From NCBI GenBank assembly GCA_015178975.1, contig WHVD01000024.1:744001-808000 (forward strand): DNA of 64,000 bases. Direction: 5' to 3'. The position numbers and the translations under genes were made by a program. Under the pieces are notes generated by a model that saw only the letters and a program-made list of their open reading frames with translations, did no database searches and was not told where the DNA came from. This DNA is from Hysterangium stoloniferum. Taxonomy: Eukaryota > Basidiomycota > Agaricomycetes > Hysterangiales > Hysterangiaceae. Below are positions 55,341 through 64,000 of the stretch, piece after piece (the stretch's first letter is position 1; each line of letters starts with the position of its first letter).

Positions 55341-56590
55341 ATGAGTGTTTGGACAACACGGTTACCCTGACAAAGGTCTTGCACCATCCATTGGACATAC
55401 TTCCTACTGACTTCTCTTAGATAATGCCGACACATCAACAAACCCAAGAGGAGCTCAATTACCCCGCACCGTATTCAACTCACTTTCCAAGTTGTGGTTC
55501 CGGATTTTATACAGATATATGATTTGAGCGGATGTAAGAGCGCATATAGTCACTTTGCATTATTGCAGTTGTTACAATACATCTGTTAACTACATTTGAG
55601 GGCACTAGTCATTCATGAACTAACCTGCGAATGAACAACACTTGTGTTAAATAAGATATTATTGAAGGTCTGAAAAGGGCATCCCCTGTCTCCATTTCGA
55701 TTCATGTTTCGTTCAGGCTCATGCGACCTTCACGCCAGTGTTACATTGACAGGATGACTGATATTAGAACCGATGACCTTCACATCGTGCCAGGCACTGT
55801 TGGTCAAATTCCTTAAACTAATTCTTCTATGTCATTTAAAAATTAACAACAAAGTTGCCATAGATTTCGAACGCATACAGGAAATTTCACAGGCGCAGCG
55901 AGCCTTACAGGTTCCACGCGTTGATGTCATACATCCGTTGAATACACTTGCGGGCACCACCAGTGGCCAGACTGACATACTATTTATAAACGACAATCAT
56001 TTCGAACATAATGTGCATTTGAGAGTTGTATGAAACAAATAAGTCGAAGATAATCACTTGTAATGATCTCTGAGAGGTTCTTTACACTGGTATTGAATAA
56101 ATTGCGAGCACTAGCCGTTCTGACCTCACATCGAATTTAATAGCGATAAACATTTCAATCGAATACTACTACGCCAGGAAAGTGGGAAGATCAGTAAGTA
56201 TGCTATCTATATTGTCTAGACCATCTAGGAGAGCTAGCTAGCTTGCCTAGACTCAGCTAGACACCCTACTTTCGCGAGATCCCTATTTACTAGTCAGTAT
56301 AAAAGCTTACTATCTAGGGAGTCTAGGAAGGATAGGGAGTCTATATAGTGGGTGTAGACATTCCCAAATCCCTGATGTAGGGCATCTCAGAGGAGGCCGG
56401 GCTACCTTTATTCTGGTGTTATTTGTTTGGGAGAACAGGAAGCTGGGCCAAGCCATTGGACAACACCATGATAAAAACACCAGCACTTCTCAACAGTCAC
56501 GAGCTTTCACATTGGATAAGAGAAAGGTAGCTCGTGGTACTGTCAGGTGGAATCACCTCTCAGCTAAGAGCTGAATAATAGCCACGACGG

Positions 56591-56819
56591 CCCCGGCACG
56601 TGGAGCAGCCAATCCATGACAAATCTCGTTTGTGTTGTGTTTGAATATTTAAGTCTTTAGCGTTACACTGCACCCCCGGAGAATTGATTTTGTTCGCTGC
56701 CCCGCCATGTCCCCTCCTCCTCCCATTTCTGTTGACTGGAGTTCATTCCACCCATTGTCATGTTTAAATTAATTTGATTCGACCCCATATTAGATAACTC
56801 ATCAGGTAGATGCCTGGGC
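56591..56819. other. Unassigned junction between gene B unit 2 and gene C copy 2
   Basis: No gene was seen. Just upstream, 56200-56350 is rich in CTAG/AGCTAG short palindromes and CTAGGGAGTCTA repeats. Confidence 0.4.
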
Positions 56820-59560
56820 CTCTTGAACGTTAGTCGTCGTCATCTGTGGTGTCCCGGTATTGATCGGTCAGATATAAGTAATCCCTGAACTGCAATGACG
56901 TTATTACTTGATGATCCTGTCACCCAATCACCACTGCACACCAACCTTCATGTTGCATCAACCTTTATCGTACAAGTTTCCCGAAATGTATCATTTGATA
57001 GTCAAGATTCTTCCTTCATTGGCAGGCTTTGTGTATATCGTGAAAACCATCTGCCACGTGCGTCAACTATCTTTGGAAGAACAGAGGCTACTTGTAATTC
57101 TTATTATAATAGTGCGGTACTCCACCACACCTCATCCTTCTGAAGAAAACCAAGAAACCAAGATAGCCCAAATTGCGAGCAACGACGTTGGGTTGACCAT
57201 GATCGGAGCCGAGCCCCCTTTTCAATGGTGCAGGGAACCTTCATTCATACAGCTATGTATTTAAACACTATGAACAATGAAATTATAAATCGGGGAGGAC
57301 AACGGGAACAGTGCAAACAATGAACATGGTAAACAGAGAGACAATGGGAAATGAGATCCAACAGTAGACAGGGCACCGAACTTGGACAATGCTTTAAATC
57401 TAACATTTTAGTAGTTCAAAGTATATTTGGCACTAGGCTATACAGTATTGTACAGTAGCTTATTATTCCGAATGTAACTTCATCTATTCGTATATACCGT
57501 AAAAGCAGGATCGTGACCATATGAGGCCGAGAATCACAGGTCATACTCTCAAACTTATACATAATATTTGTCATGCCTTCACATACTGTGTCAGCCGTAA
57601 ACTGCGGTTACATCAATCATTAATTTATACATCTATAATCACATCTGACAAGTTGAGTGAGGCTGCATCCGCATGTATTTTAACATAGCACGATATTGAT
57701 CGTGCTTTGAATTGTGAAGACACCGGATTTATACTCGATCCTAGGAAACACGTGGGACCTGCCTGACATTCGGTTGCTTTGCATTCTGGCTAGAACCGTT
57801 AGTTTTCCTATTACAAGCCTCAAGAATCAATAACAGTGTTTCTTCTCTATGCACTTCAGCACCAGATGGAGCCTTTCATACGTTGCGTCCAACAAAATTC
57901 GTATTTTCGAGGATCTTTCTGGAGCTGTTTCGAAGATCCTTGTAGATGGAATGGACATAAATATTCCAGCCTTGAGAATTTACAATGATTTTCCAACAAA
58001 ATATTTACCTCATGTTGTCACCTTACCCTTCTTCAACTAAAATATGCTGCTGATTAACCAGCTGAATGTTTTTTCTTCGCTCATATGTCTTCCACCATTG
58101 TCTAACATTCGCATAATAAATTAACACATTACTAATTCTGACTCAAATGAGTCCATATTGGCGGCGGTTGTCGGATGTGTAAAATTAATTGCCATTGCAC
58201 TGAAGCCAATAATATCTGGATCTTCTGACCCAGAATTCGCATGCAACGCAGCTCACGACCCCAATACCGTCACAATTCTTGTTTGCCTCCTTACACATCA
58301 AGACATCAAGACACAGTGCACAGAGAATCATCAACCGGTTCACCATTGAGTGTCTTGAACATTTAGTTTCCCCCGGCGTCCCCTTCCGTTTAGTGGTGGT
58401 CAAACATTTCACTGATGCATGAGTAACATCTCGTTCTAACTCCATATCAGAGTTGGAAAAACACGGTTTTATCTGGTGAAAGTCCTTCTCCATAATTTGA
58501 CACAATCTGTAATCAGATATCGCCGACATACTTAGAACAAACTTAGAGGAGGATCTCCTCATTTCCCCCTTTTTTTAGTTCGCTTTGGAGGAAAATTAAC
58601 CATTGCATAAACATGCGTAACTTGAGAGAATTTCAGACTGCATACAATGACTTCTTATTCTTATCACAGCTCTGTGCTAAGTCAGTGATGAACGCTGGGT
58701 CGATGATACTTTTGAATTTGTAGGACTCGTCATTTGAAATTAATAATTAAATTTATTGTAGGACTACATGTATGCATCTAACTGGGAACTATTATTTGCG
58801 TTGAGAATGCACAGTCATGTCTTGTGCTCACTGCAACTGTGGGGTGCATGGGTGACAAGGATTGTGTCGATGATACCTTGAACTTTGTAGGGTTTATGTT
58901 TTGTGACTTATATAATTAAATATATTTGGGACCACATATATGCATCTAATAGGCAGCACATGTTCCTGGATTGTTTTTGAACCAGTCTGATGCCGGGTCG
59001 AATGTTGCCACTGTCTTTGAATGGAATTCTGGTTGTGTTCCATCATACCGAACGTGTATTGTCGTGCAGAGTGACACCAATGGCATTCTGAATAAATATC
59101 TTTGCCTATTAATTATCCCAAAGATATACTGAACTGAAGATTATTCCCAGAGCCCAGAGTCATGACATTATGATGCATTACCTTGGCAAGCGTCATAGCT
59201 TCCGTCCAGGTTGTTATGCCGATAGCTAATAATAAGCTTAGATGTTTGTGTGGACTCAGAGTAGCTCATTAATTCCCTGACTGACAAATCATCAAAAAGT
59301 GAGAAAATGAAGGATGGATTGGGGCCACAAACTAAGAGCTGCCATGAACAATTATCGCGTGGGAACTAAGAGGGACTGTTACAGAGACCAGTTTGGAATT
59401 AAAAGGACAGAGAAATACCAGGAATGAAGGGGCGGTAACATTTCAGAAGAGGGACACGTATCAGCATAGCCCAGCATGGTGAATCTTGACATACCGGAAG
59501 AGCTCTGCCTGGAATAGGTCAAGCTACGGGTGGGTCACAGTCTTTTGATCTACCTTGTCA
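56820..59560 (+). pseudogene. Gene C copy 2, forward
   Basis: Exon-like pieces in gene B order: PSLAGFVYIVKTICHVRQLS (near 57010), FEDLSGAVSKILVDGMDINI (near 57900, compare gene B FRDVSGAVLTVLVDDTNMNI), LLINQLNV near 58050, ALKPIISGSSDPEFACNAAH and NTVTILVCLLTHQDI (58190-58310, compare gene B LKLIAGSSEPESACTTVR). So gene C is a full-length paralogue of B. The exon 1 module with CNEPGHDLCY was not found in C. Frames are broken. The 3' part (58350-59560) is long, AT-rich and without clear coding; it is reversed at 48501-49700. Confidence 0.55.
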
Positions 59561-59990
59561 TGGTTCCGTCGAAGAGCATTATCTACGCATGAATAGTGTG
59601 AGCCTGGGGGGAAACATTCTTGATAATGTTTAAGGTTCACAGAGCCAACTTGAAGGCAGCAGCCAGGAAGCATCGCTCTCGACGGCATTTATATTATCCA
59701 TGGCAATGTCACCTCTCGAATATCACAAAAGTCGTATTGCTTTCATCTATGATTCTCAAGAACAGTAAGAATACTATACTATGGGATGACAATCCACTAA
59801 ACTATTATTAGATGCTGTGTGACTTCAGCGGGAGGCGGAAGAAAGTACTGAGGTAACTTAGTACACTGGTGCCTATATGGTTCAAAGAAGATGAGGGGAC
59901 CAGAAAGGCAGAGATTAATTAATGTGAATGCTGTCTAATCACGGCCCCAAGCTGTACATTGGTGGAATTAACTCTCCGAGTGACTGCACA

Positions 59991-59997
59991 ATAAAAG
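59991..59997 (+). promoter_or_regulatory. TATA-like box of gene B copy 3
   Basis: ATAAAAG, 49 bp before the position of the start codon, which is ATA here (60040-60042). The next in-frame Met is at 60058. Confidence 0.5.
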
Positions 59998-60057
59998 CAT
60001 GACACCCTCTTTGAGTCCAAGTACGACTGCTACCCACCAATATCTACTTTCAACAAG

Positions 60058-61893
60058 ATGACGCTGAGGAATCACAATTTGGCAACGGCTGAGTCGCAAC
60101 TTGAAGGCGTTGAGGAACTGCCATCCTTAGTTTCCCCAGGTGGATTGAGCTCAGCGCAACAGGACCAGATGCTTGAGATGGGGATGAGGAAAAGATTCCT
60201 GTTGAAGCTCAAAAAAGGATGGAGCTGTAACGAACCAGGACATGATTTATGTTATCGGGCCCCGATGAAGAGCAGCACATACACCTGTCTGGAAACCATA
60301 TAGAGGCTTGGGTTGAGGAGTTAGTGAGTACAGTATGATACCATTTCCATGTGATATCTTCCACGTCCTGCACATTTCAGTGGCAAGGAGAAACAACCTA
60401 CCATGACCCGCCGAGTGTTGTTTACATGTCTTGGATATCCCACAACACGACAAACAACCTCAGCACATATCGCAGTCATGCCGAGGACTGGGGAATGGCC
60501 TCAGATTATGTCGGGACATCTTCAACAGTTAAAATTGGCCCCGGGTACTACTGTGGAGTCGGTTTGGAAAGGGTTGGGATGAAAGTCCTTCACATTCCCA
60601 AGACAGCTTCGCTGATGGCGAAGCTGACAATATACCACCAAATCATCAGTTGATCGGTTCAAGACGACGCGGCCTTTGGTAAGTTCCTCCAAAAGCATCT
60701 TACGCTGCCAAGACTTGGAAGGCTAGTTCAAGAGTATGTTGATTTAGTGAAGTAGGGATAACTCGCGTCATACACTGGAAATACTCATGTCTGAAGTCGT
60801 AGACCCACATACACGACTGAAATTCGGAAACGACTGGGGATGGTTTTAAATGTGGTCACTTTTTACCCTTGTAGACAGCGGAGGAACATCATGATTTTGT
60901 TCGGGTGCGGCCTTCATATGGTGTCCTGGGGTGTATTGGTCAGATAGAGACTGGCCAAATGAGATTACGTCATCACTTTACAACGTTTTAGTCAAGTCGC
61001 CGTTGCATACCAACTTGGATGAGGTTGTATCAGCATTAGCTCTATCAGACTTTGATCATCTCATACCCCTTTGGCGCCTTGCGATTATCGTAGAAGCCAT
61101 CTCCCACGTACGTCAACTATCTGGACAGGAAGTCACGGTGATCAGAGGTTACAATTGTGGTTACAACCGTGCGTCACGACATGACATCATTTCATCCCTC
61201 CCACAAAACCATAACAGACAAAATCACTGGCGACTATCTCCCGATTGTGGGCATCCTATAAAGCTTGGCATGTGTTGCATCCACCAATATGCATGGTTTC
61301 GATATATTGCCGGAGCTGTATTGAATGTTTTAGTGGACGACATGAACATGCATATAGCGTGATTGACACGCCATATTGATTTGAGGACATCACGTTCCCT
61401 GTTTTGGTGTATTTACTACTTGAAAACCTTCCTCGATGACAGCACGCTTCTCACCGATCACATCAACCGGCTCAATGTCGTTTCTTCATCATTGAGTGTA
61501 TCGTAAGGTCCGTTCACAATATTTTACCCTTAAAAACCCTCCTACCTCCCATGGCACTGTACTGCCAGCGTGGTTCTGATGGAAGCTAATCGAAATTACC
61601 CGCTCTTATATTCTGCCGCGACAATAATGGAGGTTACTCTGAAGCTGATAGGTGGATCTTCCGAGCCCGAATCCGTGTGTTCCACAGTGCGCAGCCTCGA
61701 TACCATCTCCATTCTCACCTCCCTCCTTCTACATTGTGACGTAATGCGCGGCTCGACCAATGACAAATACATCAGTTACTGGGCTGAGCGTTTGGATTCC
61801 ACTGTGCGTTTTTTCCTTTGCGTAGTCGCTACACCTTCCACTCGTGTGTTGGTAGGGTCTCATAGACCCCATATCAGTGGTGGAGGAACATGA
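60058..61893 (+). pseudogene. Gene B copy 3, all recognised exons, start codon lost
   Basis: The first ATG of the family is ATA here, so the frame begins at the second Met (60058, MTLRNHNLATAESQLEGVEE). A one-base loss in the C run near 60262 breaks the CNEPGHDLCYRAP module. A 48-nt intron 60333-60380 (GTATGATACC ... CATTTCAG) leads to WQGETTYHDPPSVVYMSWIS, DWGMASDYVGTSSTVKIGPG and YYCGVGLERVGMKVLHIPKT. Then come an open stretch 60931-61362 (ITSSLYNVLVKSPLHTNLDE, IVEAISHVRQLSGQEVTVIR, CCIHQYAWFRYIAGAVLNVL) and 61570-61893 (VTLKLIGGSSEPESVCSTVR, LDTISILTSLL). It gives the best view of the middle exons. The product is unknown. Confidence 0.55.
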
Positions 61894-62930
61894 TTCCCCT
61901 CACAAAGGTCCTGAAACATCAATTGGACACACTTTCTAATCATTTCGCTTCAATAATGCCGACACATCTCAACCAAACCAGGAGAAACCTAATAGTGTCG
62001 TCCTATATTCGACTCACTTTGCAGCGGGGGTTGCAGATGTTATAAAGTTACATGATTTGAACCGATGTAAGAACGCATATAGTCACTTTGTATTATCGCC
62101 GTGAGCTCTGTAGTTGTCCCCGTACATGTGTTGGATACCTTTCGAGGCACTAGCCGTGCCTAGACTAACATCCGGATCATGAACGACACTTGCTTAAATA
62201 CGATATCACTGAAGGTCTAAAAAAGGCTTCCCCCATCACCATTTCGATGCATGTCTCTTTCAGGGTCATCATACCTTCAGGCCAGTGTTAAGTTGACAAG
62301 ATCCATGAATCTTCAAACTGAGGGTCTTCACACCGTGCGAGGCAATGTGTTGGGGGAATTCCTTAAACTAATTTTCTCCGATTGAAAACTTGACACTACA
62401 GTTGCCATAGGTCGATCAATATAAGAGTTTATATAGTTATTTTTCACCACCACTATGAGTTCTGCATGTTGCACGCGTTGATGCTATACTTGCATTGAGT
62501 ACACTTGCGGGAACCACCCATGGCTAGACTGACATCGTAATTATGAATGACAATAATTTCAACAGAAGCCGGTTGAGAGCTGTATGAAGCTACATAATTT
62601 GACGCAATGTAAAAGCACAGATAGTGACTTGTAATGATCACTACGAGATTCTTTCGAGGGGTGTTAAATATATTCCGAGGACTACCCATCGTTGAAATCA
62701 CATTGCATATACTAGGGATAACAATTTCAGTCGAATACCACGACGACATCTCAAAAAGGGCGGTCACATCGTTATTCTCGTGTCATTTTTTTGGGAGAAC
62801 AGGAAGCTGGGCCAACCCAACGTACATGATAAAAACACCGACACTTCTTCACATGTCGTGAACTTTCACCTTGGATAAGAGAGAAAGTAGCTCGTAGTCA
62901 TGTCAGGGGGGATCACATGAGTCCGTACCG

Positions 62931-64000
62931 GCCGCGGTTGTCGGATGGAAAACCAGTCGCCATTACGCGGAAGCCAATAAGATCTGGATCTTCTGACCTG
63001 AATTCGCGTGTAGCGCAGCTCAAGATCTCGATACCGTCACAATTCTGGTTTGCTTGCTTCCATATCAAGTCATCAAGACAAAATGCACAGCGCATCAACA
63101 ACCGGCTCACCATTGAGTGTCTTGAACATTTAGCTTTCCTCGGCGTCCCCTTCCTTTTTGTGGTGGACATACCTTTCACTGATGTATGAGTAGCTTTTCC
63201 TTCGAACGCCATATAGAGTTAAAACAATGCGGTTTCATCTGGTGAACGTCCTGCTCTATAATTTGGCACGATTTCCACTAGGTGTCGCCGGCATACTTAG
63301 AACAAACTAAGAGGAGGTTCTCACAATTTCCGCTTTTTCAGTTCTCTTTGGAAGACAATTAACCATTGCGTAGTTTGCAGGTATCTCAGAGCGCATACAA
63401 TAACATCTTATTCTTATTACAGCTTTGTGCTGAGTCCGTGGCGAACGCTAGGTCGATGATACCTTTGAATTTTTAGGACTCGGAATTTGTGACTAATAAT
63501 TAAATATACTGTAGGACTACATTTATGCCTCTCACTGGCAACAATTATTCGGGTTAAGAACACATACAGTCATGTCTGGTGCTCACTGCAACTCTGGGAT
63601 GCATTAGTGGCGAGGATTGTGTCGATGATACGTTTAACTTTGTAGAACTTATTTTTGTGACCTATAATTGAATATAATGTGGGAGTACATATACATCTCA
63701 CAGACAGGACATGATCCTGGATTGTTTGTTCCACCATACCCAAGTTGTATTGTCGCCCAGAATGACACCGATGGCACTCTGAATAGATATCTCTGTCCTT
63801 TAGTTATCCCAAAGAGATTGGGAAGAATATATTTGGGTTGTCCTACTGCGCTGAATACTATCCCCAGGGTCATGACATTATGATGCATTACTTTGGCAAG
63901 TGTCGTAGCTTCCGCCCATATTGTGATACCGATAGCCAATGCTTAGCTTAGAAGTTTTTATTGACTCAGAGTGGCTTATTAATTTCCAGATTGACAAATC
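62931..64000 (+). pseudogene. Gene C copy 3, 3' part, cut by the window end
   Basis: It is colinear with 58150-59280: GTCCGTACCGGCCGCGGTTG, TGGATCTTCTGACCTGAATT (the SGSSD segment), CATCAAGACAAAATGCACAG, then the AT-rich 3' region with ACACAGTCATGTC and TTATCCCAAAGA. The front exons of C are absent; the gene B trailer joins directly into the middle of C at about 62920. Confidence 0.6.

Larger units (their letters stand above)
52798..56590 (+). repeat. Gene B repeat unit, copy 2 (tandem with 59626-62930)
   Basis: It starts AAGGTTCAGAGCGCCAACTT and follows 59626 onward in order: leader, TATA, exons, 3' block (reverse of 51520-52470) and a trailer at 55760-56590 (ATTCCTTAAACTAATT, TTGAATACACTTGCGGG, GGGAGAACAGGAAGCTGGGCC, CATTGGATAAGAGAAA). 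The next unit starts about 6.83 kb later. Confidence 0.75.
59626..62930 (+). repeat. Gene B repeat unit, copy 3
   Basis: It is colinear with 52798-56590, starting TTTAAGGTTCACAGAGCCAA and ending in the trailer GGGAGAACAGGAAGCTGGGCC ... TTGGATAAGAGAG near 62880. It is closer in its leader to copy 1 (46328) than to copy 2. It lacks the extra 280 bp of copy 2. Confidence 0.75.

Noticed and set aside
1-64000. Subtelomeric position suggested by helicase-bearing elements
   Set aside because: No TTAGGG-type array was seen, and Helitrons are not restricted to chromosome ends.

Overview
This window reads as repeat-saturated DNA from a filamentous basidiomycete, most likely an Agaricomycete. The pointers are very short GT-AG introns (45-48 nt), a Tad-like LINE with an RNase H domain, a Helitron with the fungal type of proline/glutamine-rich zinc-finger leader protein, and a broken copy of a hypothetical protein that I recall as widespread in mushroom-forming fungi (motifs SWWPK and ICGVYKV-like). 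No rRNA, tRNA, CRISPR array or telomeric TTAGGG array was seen. Almost nothing here looks like an undisturbed single-copy host gene.

Layout. 1-1.3 kb: 3' end of a Ty1/copia element. 1.3-24.7 kb: a mosaic of at least eight full or partial copies, in both orientations, of one unrecognised multi-exon membrane-protein gene (here 'gene A') with its own flanking and tail blocks. It is interrupted by a 39-copy 18-bp minisatellite (5.4-6.1 kb), a LINE fragment (7.4-9.5 kb), a small coiled-coil gene fragment (14.7-15.1 kb) and several hairpin-like inverted repeats (12.3-12.7 kb, 18.8-20.0 kb).

24.7-44.4 kb: a large, very young inverted duplication. Arms of 4,592 bp (24726-29317 and 39842-44433) pair base for base with no length change, and I found only three mismatches, all C/T changes at CpG. 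The arms carry gene A tail DNA, retroelement relics and the 5' end of a Helitron. The 10.5-kb spacer holds the rest of that Helitron (Rep/helicase ORF 30113-33454), a second truncated Helitron directly head-to-tail behind it, a pyrimidine-rich minisatellite and a Ty3/gypsy fragment.

44.4-45.7 kb: the broken Agaricomycete hypothetical gene. 46.3-64 kb: tandem and inverted copies of a second unrecognised gene family, split into two paralogous subfamilies (here 'gene B' and 'gene C') that keep the same exon order. The module B-then-C of about 6.8 kb is repeated directly (52.8 and 59.6 kb) and once inverted (52.5 to 48.5 kb). A stray piece of gene B at 16.7-17.5 kb ties the two halves together.

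How it works together: the Helitron is the only element here with a long intact catalytic ORF, and even that has one nonsense codon before its last helicase motifs. The rest looks like a region shaped by repeated inverted duplication, tandem array growth and C-to-T decay at CpG, with two amplified gene families of unknown function.
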